A stretch of 64,000 nt of DNA, from the NCBI GenBank assembly GCA_950097015.1, contig CATNEN010000025.1:5880001-5944000 (forward strand), given 5' to 3'. The notes below the pieces were generated by a model. The model was not told the DNA's origin and searched no databases. It saw only the letters and a program-made list of their open reading frames with translations. The translations under genes and the position numbers were made by a program. The DNA comes from Macrostomum hystrix. Its lineage: Eukaryota; Platyhelminthes; Macrostomidae. This document shows, piece after piece, positions 22,868-33,469 of this stretch (position 1 is the first letter of the stretch; each line of letters opens with the position of its first letter).

Positions 22868-23705
22868 TGTATATCCCACACTCCATCCCTCACTCTATCC
22901 CTCACTCTATCCCACACTCCATCCTTCACTTCGTCCCACACTCCATCCTACACTCCATCCCACACTCCATCCCACACTCCATCCCACACTCCGTCCCACA
23001 CTCCATCCCACACTCCATCCGACACTCCATCCCACACTCCACACACTCAAACTCCATCCGACACTCCATCCCACACTCCACACACTCAAACTCCATCCGA
23101 CACTCCATCCCACACTCCACACACTCAAACTCCATCCGACACTCCATCCCACACTCCACACACTCAAACTCCATCCGACACTCCATCCCACACTTCATCC
23201 TTCACTTCGTCCCACACTCCATCCAACACTCCACACACCCAAACTGCATCCCACACTACATCCTACACTCCATACCACACTCCATCCCACACTCCATCCC
23301 ACACTCCATCCCACACTCCATCCCACACTCCATCCCACACTCCATCCCACACCCCATCCCACACTCCACACACTCAAACTCCATCCGACACTCCATCCCA
23401 CACTCCATCCAACACTCCACACACCCACACTCCATCCCACACTCCATCCCACACTCCATCCCAAACTCCATACCACACTCCATCCCACACTCCATACCAC
23501 ACTCTATCCCACACTCCATCCTTCACTTCGTCCCACACTCCATCCCACACCTCATCCTTCACTTCGTCCCACACTCCATCCAACACTCCACACACCCAAA
23601 TTCCATCCCACACTCCATCCCAAACTCCATACCACACTCCATACCACACTCCATCCCACACTCCATCTCACACTCCATCCCACACTCCATCTCACACTCC
23701 GACCA
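22868..23705. repeat. 12-bp satellite, about 68 copies
   Basis: The unit is TCCCACACTCCA, with TCCGACAC, TCCAACAC, TACCACAC and CACACTCAAACTCCA variants. A composite segment CATCCGACACTCCATCCCAC recurs several times, marking block duplications. Long open frames crossing it in several frames on both strands are by-products of a stop-free unit whose length is a multiple of three. Confidence 0.95.
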
Positions 23706-24655
23706 TATTTATTCTAAACCCCCTACTAGACCAATGTCGCGTCAAGCGACATAAAAGTCAAGCAAAGTCAAATCCATATGCTGCCAGTCAGCGTATGTTT
23801 CGATAATTTTCTTATCAAAACTTTTGCAACTCAGAGCACTGCTAATCTTCTTGTCTCCTCTCTGACAACTTCTCATCCGTGAGCATCGCTGCTGGTTATC
23901 TTTCATGCATCAGCTGGCGGGCTCTTCTGAGACGCCACTATCATGCAGGATTTTTATCCCGGGAAGGGCGACGAGTATAGAGGAGGAGAGGATGGTATCA
24001 TAGAATGGGTTTTGGGATTTCGAGTTTTGGACGAATTTGAAAGAAAGAATCAGAAGAATCAAGAGGCAGAGCGGGGCGAAGTGGGGAGCGGAGGGGGAAG
24101 GGTGAAAGAGGGGCAAGGAAAGGCAAAAAGGGAGCTAATTACAGCGCGCATACAGCATCCCGTGATCCTGCCGTATAGAATGATAATTGCCGCAGCCAGA
24201 AGATCGCAGCGGAAGAGGAAGTGGCCAATTTTGTTTCAGTTTCAGGTTCTCGTCCCCCCCCTATGGCTGCAACGAATGATATTTTAGCTTGCTCAGCCTG
24301 CTACCATCGGGCAACTGATATATATATAATGAGTATAGTGTATTTTACTCTTATTGTTTGATATCGTGAATGAACGAACGTGCACTGAGATCTGTACTCC
24401 AATCTGCTAAGAAGTATTCAGAATTACAATTTGCAGTCAATTTATTTTAATTTAAGACAGTCCTTAATAAACTGCGAGTTTTTAGTAAAGAATCAATTAT
24501 TATTTGCAATTTATTGATTATTAATTTACCTTTTTTAATTTAATAAATAAATGAGGACTTAGAATGAAAAATTTACTAAGTAGTATGCATATAGAGTTGA
24601 TTCTTACACCTCGCGTTTATTTTTTTATTTCAAAATCTAATGCAGGAACAGATTT
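23706..24655. other. Non-coding interval
   Basis: No gene supported. It contains a purine-rich block (23960-24130) and AT-rich DNA. The plus-strand open frame at 23943-24287 reflects the purine bias and resembles no family known to me. Confidence 0.4.
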
Positions 24656-24659
24656 TAGC

Positions 24660-24840
24660 TGAAGGAGCTTGTAGCTAAGTGGATATAGAGCTTCTGACGT
24701 CTGACTGAAAGGTCGGGAGTTCGAATCGCTGCCCAGGAGGGAAACAATTTGTGCCCATGAACAGGGCAACTTAATTACGAAGTAAATAATTTTACAGCTG
24801 TACACCAGGCTGGGGTTCTGAAGTCCTTTTGATGTGTCCC
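24660..24840 (+). repeat. SINE family B copy 2, tRNA-derived
   Basis: A perfect A box TAGCTAAGTGG at about 24672 is followed by GGTCGGGAGTTCGAATC (B box) near 24710. A GTGCCC-type motif comes next, as in the copy at 8630-8895. The body then diverges and runs into the foldback-like element at 24845. No intact acceptor stem or CCA-adjacent fold is seen, so it is not a functional tRNA gene. Confidence 0.65.
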
Positions 24841-24844
24841 TTCT

Positions 24845-25382
24845 GGTTTACTCCCGATTCGCCGAATCCCGATTTGCCGAATCCCGATTCGCCGAATCCC
24901 GATTTGCCGAAACTCCTGACTCGAATCTTGATTCGCTGAATCCTGATTCAATACATCTTATTTTATGATAAATTAAAATTAAACCACATAACCATTGCCC
25001 TCTTTGAGTGTTGTCAAACATTGGAACTCTATTTCTATTGTATTGAAATTAATTAAAAAACTAACTTAAATGAAATGCAGTTTCTTGATTCATTAACTTG
25101 TAAAACTTGCTTCTAAACTTTGTTAACTTTCTGGAACGTAGATTGAGTGAGCAAAGAAGAACATCACACGTACTTCGGAAAAAGAAAACTTGTTGGACAT
25201 CCTTGTAGAGCCGAAAGTAAAAGTGTAATGAGGTACGGTAGCTCAGCAAAAAATGTTCTTAGGAATTTTTTCAGCAAAGAGGGAATTCGGCGAATCGGGA
25301 ATCGGCGAATCGGGAATCGGCGAATCGGGAATCGGCGAATCGGGAATCGGCGAATCGGGATTCGGCGAATCGGGAGTAAACC
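24845..25382. mobile_element. Foldback-like element with repeat-built terminal inverted repeats
   Basis: The left end begins GGTTTACTCCCGATTCGCC and the right end is its reverse complement, ending CGGGAGTAAACC; the first 30 nt of each arm are identical. Each arm of about 100 bp is itself a tandem array of a 15-bp unit (CCCGATTCGCCGAAT). A 320-bp AT-rich centre without coding capacity separates them. Long terminal inverted repeats built from short direct repeats are the diagnostic layout of foldback DNA transposons. No convincing target-site duplication was found. Confidence 0.6.
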
Positions 25383-25734
25383 TTACATTTTATAGCCTCA
25401 ATGTGTGTTTGTCCGAACCAAATAATGTAGCTCGTATATTCAAAGATCATATAGAGAATATATAATCTATGGTCCAAACTAGGATGCACGCGCGTGTTTA
25501 TGGTCATATAGGACCATAGACATAAAGAAAACGTAATGCTTTTGTTTCTTTAGTGGAAAATCAAACTGTGAAATCGAATCCAATCCAGTTCGATTTCACA
25601 AGCGCCGCTTGAAGCCAAATGCTTCCACTTAGACCAACGACCAAAGCGAGCTCTGTACTATGCCTAATTTAACAACGTAAAATTAATTATTTCAAAATGC
25701 ATAATTAAATTGATTTATAATAAAATTCCATTTC

Positions 25735-25855
25735 GCTGACTCCTGAGAACACACCCAAGTAAGCACACTGCACAGCCTCGCCGCGGAGTCGAGTTCAGAA
25801 AACCTGGTGCTGTAGAGAGCGACGCGTTAGACCGCTCTGCCACTCACCCCCGCGA
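25735..25855 (-). repeat. SINE family A copy 5, tRNA head preserved
   Basis: On the minus strand a perfect A box TGGCAGAGCGG is followed by CTGAACTCGACTCC (diverged B box) and GCGGCGAGGC, then jumps to CTCAGGAGTCAGCGAAATGG, a block shared with copy 1. The middle is deleted. This copy shows that the family A head derives from a Leu- or Ser-like tRNA. Confidence 0.6.
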
Positions 25856-26535
25856 TAGACAAAGTGCAGAAGTAGATAGACACGGTAGAGAGGTAGGCAG
25901 ACACGGTAGAGAGGTAGGCAGACACGGTAGAGAGGTAGGCAGACACGGTAGAGAGGTATATAGACACGGTAGAGAGGTAGATAGACACGGTAGAGAAGTC
26001 GATAGACACGGTAGAGAGGTCGATAGACACGGTAGAGAGGTAGATAGACACGGCAGAGAGGTCGATAGACACGGCAGAGATGTTGATAGACACGGTAGAG
26101 AGGTCGATAGACACGGCAGAGAGGTCGATAGACACGGCAGAGATGTCGATAGACACGGTAGAGAGGTAGATAGACACGGTAGAGAGGTAGGCAGACACGG
26201 TAGTCTCTACTTTATCTCTATCTAAAGTAGAGATAGATAGACACGGTAGAGAGGTAGATAGACACGGTAGAGAGGTAGATAGACACGGTAGAGAGGTAGA
26301 TAGACACGGTAGAGAGGTAGATAGACACGGTAGAGAGGTAGATAGACACGGTAGAGAGGTAGATAGACACGGTAGAGAGGTAGATAGACACGGTAGAGAG
26401 GTAGATAGACACGGTAGAGAGGTAGATAGACACGGTAGAGAGGTAGATAGACACGGCAGAGAGGTCGATAGACACGGCAGAGATGTTGATAGACACGGTA
26501 GAGAGGTCGATAGACACGGCAGAGAGGTCGATAGA
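25855..26535. repeat. 21-bp minisatellite interrupted by a hairpin
   Basis: About 32 units contain GATAGACACGGTAGAGAGG, with GGTAGG, GGTCG, GGCAGAG and GATGTTG variants. The array is split at 26204-26233 by a perfect hairpin: TCTCTACTTTA and TAAAGTAGAGA around an 8-nt loop. A variant series near 26040-26160 recurs at 26455-26535, so the flanks are block duplicates. Confidence 0.93.
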
Positions 26536-27954
26536 CAATCATGGTTGGATTGGCGTTCATGGAACTACGTGTTATCGCAACTCAACCCCATGGTAGATTT
26601 AGACTCAAAACTTAAATTTAATCGCATGTATACTTGAGTTTTAGAACTGCTTTTTAATCTCCACGTTTGCCTTTACCGCATCTAGACTGGCCAGCAGCGC
26701 CCAGTTACTCATTCTGGTTGTGCCCTTCCTGATCTGCGTCCTGGAATCCTGTCTGTCGAGCTATGCTCCCTTCGTGTTCTGCTGTACGATGCACTCTGCT
26801 GCCTCCTGTGCGCCGCCTGCTGCCTGAGAAAGCATTGTGCAGCAGCGGCAAAGACAATCGCAACAATGGCATAGCAGTCGTTGAGTCAACATTGTCAGAT
26901 GAGGACAGCAGCGGGCAGCAGAACCGGCGACCTAGCAACGACTGCCAGACAGTGTATCGCTCCATTGTGTACCTGTCCATAGCGGTGTGCATCTATTTCA
27001 GAGACCAGCGCAACCAGCGCGACCACCTTCGGCACCGGAATAATGAATGTTGGACTCGGCTGCTTCATTTTCTGCATCGGGTCTCTCGGCCCAACGGCTA
27101 CTAGGACGAAGGCCGACGTTAACTCGTTGGTTTATCGCTCTTCTAGGTCAAAATTGAAGGTAGCTGCACTCTTTCACAAAAGTATTGTATATTCTTCTCT
27201 ACGGATCTAGTTTTTTAGCTGATTGAATCATGACTTCCATCAGGTCAAGTGTCTCCAACCAGATTCTGTTCAAGAACTCCGCACCCATGGATTTGTTTTC
27301 CAAGTTAGCCTTCTTCAGCCGTGTATATTTCTTTTGTGCAGGTACAGAACCCCCCTTTGCCTTGCTTCTGACTCAAAAGACCAGCGACAATGAAGAAGGC
27401 CGGCGCTCAGTTTCTGCTTCTAGCCTGCTGCGGACTAATGAAGTCCATCTCCATGGTGATTAGGTTGCGAGCTCCTGGCGAGAGTATGGCGTTCACTGGA
27501 ACGCTTTTTTCTCATTGGCTGTAGCCAAGCTGGCCGGCACAGCGCTGGAACTATTCCTCCTGCCAGCCAGCCTGCCGCCCATTGCCGCCGGCCTTGCGGT
27601 TAGCCTCTTACATTCTGGCGCCCGGCAAAGGCGAGCCGTTCAACCGCGACAGCCTGCTTGGCGCCAACCGGGAAGGCATCTGCTTAAGTCCGGGCCTGCA
27701 GCTCGGCCGCTGGACTGGCGACTGTGCCAGCCAGTTGAACAGCCGGGCCGCTGGCGCAGCGCTGCGCAGATTAGTCTTCCGTCTGCTCTGCTCGCCGGCT
27801 GCCTTGTCTATTGGATCCTGCTGGGCCGGAGTCGCGTCGGCTGGTCAATTTGAGCTATGCAGATTGCCGTAGAATCACGTAGATTGCCGCCTTCTCCGCA
27901 TTCGCATTGGCCAGCGTGGCGCTGGTGCTGGCAGCTAGACGGGAGCTGCACTGT

Positions 27955-28225
27955 CCGTATACAGTCGGAGCCAGCTGTGCTCAGTCCATGGATGGGAGGG
28001 CCGCCACAAACGCCAAAGTTTCTACTCCTGCAGCTATAGGGTTCAGCGTCAACAGTTCGCTGCGAGGCCAAATTCATTTGGGGCCCAGCTGCAGAGAGAA
28101 GGCTTGTCGAGGCGATATATGCCCTTAAAGGCCAACCCCCAAGGCACAGTGAGTGTACAGTGCCAGACCACGAGAGTGTTAGCCTGCGTTAGTATCCGTG
28201 TGCGTGTCCGCTACGGTTAGCGGAA
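27955..28225. repeat. SINE B fragment (-) followed by SINE A copy 3 (+) inside the PIGW pseudogene
   Basis: At 27955-28020 the motif CTCAGTCCATGGATGG and the following GGGCCGCCAC match the body of the SINE at 8630-8895. From about 28035, TTCGCTGCGAGGCC, AGAGAAGGCTTGTCG, GGCCAACCCCCAAGGCAC and GTGTACAGTGCC match family A in plus orientation. Both are partial. Confidence 0.6.
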
Positions 28226-28620
28226 TGGGCAGTAAAGTTTCCACATGCGCCGTGTTTATTATCTGTATGGGTGGGTAAATCGATTTTATGCGGAAGAAAC
28301 TACTTAAGTACACATTTTCCCCATTGGCTAAGATTCTGCCTTCCAGCTTTTCAGTTTAGGAGCCGGAAGTTTTCGTTACTGTGTTATACAACTTGTTGGC
28401 CTTGAACTAGGCTGTAAAAGCAGACAGCCAAACTAAACCATTGGGAATTTACTATATGCCTGAAACTGGTGTCTAGAGAACTCTTGAGAACTGTTGTCTC
28501 TAGAAAACTCATGCTACTTACTAAAAGTAGGCACGCGAGTATTGTGCTACAACTGCAAGTATATTACTGTGCCCCATAAAAACATCCAGACTATTTCTAC
28601 GAGCATCGGAGCCGCGAGAT
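28226..28620. other. Spacer within the PIGW pseudogene locus
   Basis: No recognisable PIGW or repeat sequence. It is probably decayed flank or inserted DNA between the SINE copy and the last PIGW-like block. Confidence 0.35.
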
Positions 28621-29225
28621 GGCAGCCTGGCACCAATGTACCTGCGCCACGTAGACTCAGCTGGCCTGCTGTACTTCCAGGTGTCCAACCTGTTTACGGG
28701 CCTGTACAATCCAGTAGTGGCGAATTACGTGGTTCCCAATCGAGAGAAAATCGATGGGCGGGTCCTGCTTCGTCCTGGTGCTGCTGTACATGGCGATTGT
28801 TTACCCGATGGCTTGAACTGCTCAGAAACTGCTCAACATTCGATTGCTGCACAGCCGCCAGACTAGATGCATCGGCTGCTGCATCAGCAAAATGCTGAGA
28901 CCACTGCTTACAGCAGTGCTTTGCAAAGGCTCTCTCAGCCTGCAAGAAACGGCATGTCACTCATGTAGCATTTGAATGATAAATCAGAGGCAGAACAAAG
29001 AAGCGAAAGGAAAAATAAATATATTTTACTTGCGAAGCTTATAAAAAAAGAAACACTTTATATAGTCGTTTATTAAATGTCCAGAAATAATTGGTCATCC
29101 AAGTTCTGCACAAACTTAGTAAACCCAGTTAGACGAAGTGGTGATTGTCTTTTATTTAAACTTATTTTGTAAATTTGTGGTACATGATAAATTCTAAAAT
29201 TGTGATCCAGACAATAAGAAAGACC

Positions 29226-29240
29226 CGTCATGCTGGTCAT
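29226..29240. repeat. Target-site duplication, 3' side of the non-LTR element
   Basis: The 15-bp word CGTCATGCTGGTCAT is repeated exactly at 32648-32662. The two copies bracket the reverse-transcriptase-bearing element, as expected of target-primed reverse transcription. Confidence 0.8.
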
Positions 29241-32200
29241 GACTTGACTTGACTTAGCTGCAGGGGGCATCCTTCGGATGCAGCGGGGAGGCGTTGCCGC
29301 CCATTCCGCTAGCCCCTGGCGACCTCGGGCAACTAAAGCTGCGGTGTCGCGCAGGGGGATCCGGGGATGCCGGCGTCCGCAGCGCGGTCCTCCTCCGGAG
29401 AGTCCAGGAGGTGGAGAGTCGCTCGCCCGGTGGCCCTTAGGAAACGGACGAGCTGGCAGATGTTCTCAGGCCTGAAAACGTCGGGGAGATCCGTGTTTGG
29501 GCCGAGATTGGTGAGCCTGTCCTGAGTGAAGGCGGGGCAGTCGCAAATAAAATGCTCTGCATCCTCAACGTAGGAGAGGCAGAAGGGGCACTCCTCACTG
29601 CGGATTTTGACTTGCTGGAAGCGGTGCCTGGCGAAACAGCCATGGTCAGAGAGGGCCATGGTGACAGCCCTGATGTCCCTGCGGTTCAGTCCAAGCAAGG
29701 CTTTGCGAAGGGCAGTGGAGGGACAAGGGACAGCAGCGCGAGACTGCCGACAATCGGCGGTATTGATCCATCTGTCCTTGTGCTTTGAGGCCACCCAACT
29801 GGTTAATCCGAGTGTCGACGACGGCGGTATTGGTGGAGACCGCAGGCACGGGGACAAAAAGCGAACCCGTCGAACCGGCCTTGTCGAAGTGGTCGGCCAA
29901 TTCGTTACCGGGGTGGCCAGAGTGCCCTGGAATCCACCTTAGGGACACCTTGTTGTGGGTCCCTAAGCGGTTGAGTTGCGCGACGCAGTCAAGGACTGTG
30001 CGCGAGCAGGTGTGCGTGCGTCCAAGGGCATGGATCGCCGCCTGGCTGTCCGAGTGGAGGAAGATTTCTGCTCCGTGGACATTTTGATTGATCAGCTCCA
30101 GGGCGCAGGAGCTGATGGCGAGAACTTCGTTCTGGAAAACGGTAGAGTTTATGCGGTGTGCTGGGAGAAGGTCGCCACAGTTTTCCCTCCGGACATAATG
30201 CAGTAGCCGAAACCAGAGACCGAGTTGATTTGCGAACCATCGGTGAAGCAGTGAATTTCACGGGTTTGGCCGTGGTCACGTACTTCCTGGCGAGTCGGAA
30301 TGCTGGTTTTGAATTTGAGCCGTGGGCATAGCGTCGACGGAATTCCATCTGAGAGAATTTTGAGGCCTCCTGCTGCGTCCAGGTCCCGTAGGCTGAGGTC
30401 GCCGTGGGGCTGGAGGTTCCACTTGCTGAAGGCAAGTTGCTTCCGGATGGAGACGCCCGCGTCCAGAAGACGACGAGCCGTCTTCATCGCTTCCCCTTTC
30501 ATAAGAAGATCTAAAGGGGGAAGGTCCACGAAGGCATTCATGCCAGCGAAGGGAGTGGAGGGTGCCGCACTCATGATGGCTCGACAAGCACGGCCCTGCA
30601 CCTTGTTTAGGGCCTCCAAGACCCCTTTGGTCTCCAGGGCACTATTCCAGATGAAGCCGGCAAAAGCAATGGCTGGTCTTACAATGGTAGTGTAAATCCA
30701 CCAGAGACGGCGGGGGGTGAGGCCCTAGGTAGCACCGAAGGCTCTGCGGATCTGCGCGAGCGTCGCGAGAGCTTTGCGAGTTTTGAGTTTGACGTAAGGT
30801 GTCCAGCTCAGCCTGTGGTCGAGGATGACACCTAAGCATCTAGTTTGCTTCTCCATGGCAATCAGTTTGTCATAGAGAAGAAGAGGCTCAATCCTGGAGT
30901 TTCGTTTGCTGGTGAACATAATGGCAACGGTCTTGGACTCAGAGAGTTTGAGGCCGCAGCTATGAGCCCAGCGCTCGGCACGGTGGATGAAAGCTTGCAA
31001 AAGCTTACAAAAGCTGCTAAGTGTTGTGAGCTGCGTCTCATAACGACCTTGCCCCGACCCCTGCGTCTCCAGCCCTTCCACCCCGGCCGCCTGCTCAATC
31101 CGGTTCTGCCCGGCCCCGGCTTAGGCCACCCCCCGTTGGCGTGTTTGTCATTCGCCCATTGGCTGTCCCCTGTGCCGTCCTCGCTAGTCCAATCAGGCCT
31201 CTCGCCAAGGAGGCTTCTGATTGGCTAGCCGGTCTCCTTCTCTCTCTCTCTCGGCTTGCAGCCGACCCCAGCCCAGCCCTGTTTGCTACCACCCCAGCCC
31301 TGCGTGGCTTAGCCCTACCCCGTCCAGCCCTATGCCCTCGCCCCACCCCACGCTGTTATTTATTTGCGCGCGCTGCCCGTAGCCAGCCCCCGCGCCTCCA
31401 GAGTACTAGGGCGAGAACGTTGGCGAAGCTAATACAACATTAGAAAGTAGAATCCATAATAAACTACGCAGCCTGAAGCACAATTTATAGCATGAGTTCA
31501 ACGTTCAACCCCTCCCGGTAAGAAAAGCATTCACGCGTTATTTATTTCTTTATTATCGAATCTTGTTCCTCTGCCCAACCTCGGCTGCTGCCAAAAACTC
31601 ACCATCATCCTTCTCCTCCAGAGTCTTCCTCGAGTCTGCGAAGTGTCGGTACGCTTCCAGACCATCATCTACCTCTCTCTTGGGCTGTCGAGTGGCTACC
31701 CGCTCGCAGTCAAAACCTTCAGTCAGGGCTTAGCGAGTGTCGGTACGCTCCAAGTCCATCCCGTCTCTCCTCGGAGTGTCTGGACGCCTCGAGGGTCGCT
31801 GCTTCCCCCCCTCTACCCCCGGCAAGCTTTGGGCGGTCCGTACCCGAACCCCCACTACCGCGTTGGCGAACTGCCGACAATACGAAAGAATTACAACACT
31901 AAGGACCGGGGAGACGGTCGGGCCACAGTAGCGGTGACGTCGTCAGCATAGCCGATCTTTTGGACCGGGTCCTAGTCAGGGCTGCAGAGCAGCTCGTCCA
32001 TGAAAAGGTTCCAAAGGATCGGACTAAGAACGCCACCCTGCGGGCCTCCCTTCTGGACTTTCACAGAGCGGGATCGTGGCCAAGCAGGTGCGAGGTAGCA
32101 GTTCGATGAGAGATTATATACATGATCCAGCGGGTGAGGTGCTCATGCGTAGCCCGGCGTTCCAGGGCTCGCCTAAAGGCTCCGAAGAGCACATTGTCGA

Positions 32201-32647
32201 AAGCACAATCATTGTCGAGGAAAAGCGAGAGAGCAAAACCGGTGCCAAGCACGGCGCGCTCCAGCTTGTCGACAATGGCATGCAGAGCACTTTCGATGGA
32301 GCGCCCGGATCGAAAGGCGTGCTGGAGTTCCTCAGCTCAACGTGAAGGAGGCGCCAAAGAACTAGCCTTTCAAAGCAGCTTAAGAAAGAAAGATGTTAAG
32401 CTGATGGGGCGGAAGGCTTTGGTGGAATGGTAGTCTCCCTTCCCAGGTTTGGGGATGAAGACGATGGTGGCTTCCTGCCAAGACCTGGGTACGTACCCGA
32501 GGGTGATGCAGGCCTTAAACAGGTTGCAGAGGAGGCCGAGAAACCTGTGATTTTTCACCGCTTCATGTAGGAAGGCGGGGTAAATGTTGTCAGGGTCCAG
32601 GCGACTTAAAATGTGAGAAGGAATTAGCAGCGCGAGCTGTCCGTTCT
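29241..32647 (-). mobile_element. 5'-truncated, inactivated non-LTR retrotransposon with RNase H (I-clade-like)
   Basis: Read on the minus strand, reverse transcriptase motifs come first: VPRSWQEATIVFIPKPGKGD (about 32450), a motif A block FLDNDCAFDNV (about 32200), then GGPQGGVLSPILWNLFMDEL and GYADDVTATV (about 32045-31920). After an inserted segment come HRAERWAHSCGLKLSESKT and the thumb, then RNase H: FTDGSQ (about 30230), ALELINQ, LHSDSQAAIHAL and [16 protein letters not shown] (about 29930). A terminal zinc-knuckle-like CPFC...H...CDCPAF lies near 29560. Stops (for example 30725) and frameshifts disable it. The 3' end is a short AAGTC tandem tail at 29241-29256, and 15-bp duplications flank the element. 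It starts within RT, so it inserted 5'-truncated. Confidence 0.88.
31060..31915. mobile_element. GC-rich segment inserted into the retrotransposon RT domain
   Basis: RT coding sequence is continuous up to GYADDVTATVA near 31920 and resumes with the thumb region at about 31060 (minus strand). The roughly 850 bp between has no RT similarity. The segment carries CCAAT/ATTGG motifs (about 31157, 31188, 31217), an AT-rich TTATTTATTTG and repeated AGTGTCGGTACGC words (near 31645 and 31735). That is compatible with a solo LTR or another non-coding element, but neither termini nor a duplication could be defined. Confidence 0.45.
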
Positions 32648-32662
32648 CGTCATGCTGGTCAT
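32648..32662. repeat. Target-site duplication, 5' side of the non-LTR element
   Basis: Exact second copy of the 15-bp word at 29226-29240, directly adjoining the truncated 5' end of the element (minus orientation). Confidence 0.8.
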
Positions 32663-33469
32663 ACTGGTTCCTTAAATTACAGGCATTTAGTCTTTTGAGA
32701 GGCTACAGAAGAAAGCCGCAAGGCCACGTTCGACGCATTTGAAAATGGATAATTTATATATCGAAACATTGCTTTGATAAGCCGTTCGTGTAGATTAGCT
32801 TATTTGTTTTAAATTAAACGCTTAATAGGTTGGGTACTGATTGGCAATGATTATGCTGAACAAAATTTGTAATGCATAACCTTTGTTGTCGCTCTCTTAA
32901 AAATACATTGTTCCAGAAATCCTTACATTTGTTATCTAGACGTACAATAGTTTACCCATATCGGTAAATCTCATCAACCAAAGGCAGCAGCTAGTTTCCA
33001 CGTAATCAGGTAACCTGAGATTAGCGAGTGCGGAATGAATTTTAAGAAAAAATCACCGGCTATCTTCCATTCCCCAAATATTGAGTGGACTCAACTCAAA
33101 GGCGCAGTAAAACTCATCTTTTTTTCGTTAACCATATCGAGCATTGTTTTTATACATCACATACGAACACAATGGCACAGTTTTTTAATTAGAAAATCGT
33201 GTTATTGGAAGGATTTTTCTTGCTCCTTACATCAATTAGTAATATTGCTTTGTTAACCCACGGCTAGATTTGCGCGGGATTTTAACTAAACTAAATTCAG
33301 TATTAAGTTCTAATTTTTCAAGTTTTTTTGTAACATTTTTAAACTCGAGCTGCAGAGCTTCGCAACCCATATATTATATAGTGTAAATATACCAAGCTAA
33401 GACGCTGTATACACAGGCACGTTTGAATGTCTTTGTGATTGTCAGCTTTTTATTTAAAAAATCGAAAGC
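32663..33469. other. SMC1 upstream region
   Basis: AT-rich spacer with no gene. About 195 bp before the SMC1 start codon lies TTTGCGCGGGATTTT (about 33269-33283), which resembles an E2F site, as expected for a cell-cycle gene. This is only a motif match, and no TATA or CCAAT element was convincing. Confidence 0.35.

Larger units (their letters stand above)
26690..28880 (+). pseudogene. PIGW (GPI inositol acyltransferase) pseudogene
   Basis: PIGW acylates the inositol ring of GlcN-PI in the ER membrane during GPI-anchor synthesis. Pieces of the family occur in the right order but in changing frames: a hydrophobic stretch LLILVVPFLICVLE (about 26710), FGTGIMNVGLGCFIF (27029-27077), EYGVHWNAFFSLAVAKL (27482-27532), LLGANREGI (about 27650-27680), a helix AAFSAFALASVALVLAARRE (about 27890-27950) and LLYFQVSNLFTGL (28670-28705). 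Stops and frameshifts separate these blocks without plausible splice sites. SINE sequence interrupts it at 27955-28225. Vertebrate PIGW is a single coding exon, so decay explains the breaks better than introns. The identification rests on remembered motifs and order. Confidence 0.7.

Noticed and set aside
22753-23806. Several long open frames (up to 333 codons) on both strands
   Set aside because: They lie within the 12-bp satellite, are open in many frames at once and encode only monotonous short repeats. The unit length is a multiple of three and lacks stops.
24660-24735. tRNA gene
   Set aside because: A and B boxes are present, but the acceptor and anticodon stems do not pair well and the sequence continues into a SINE body.
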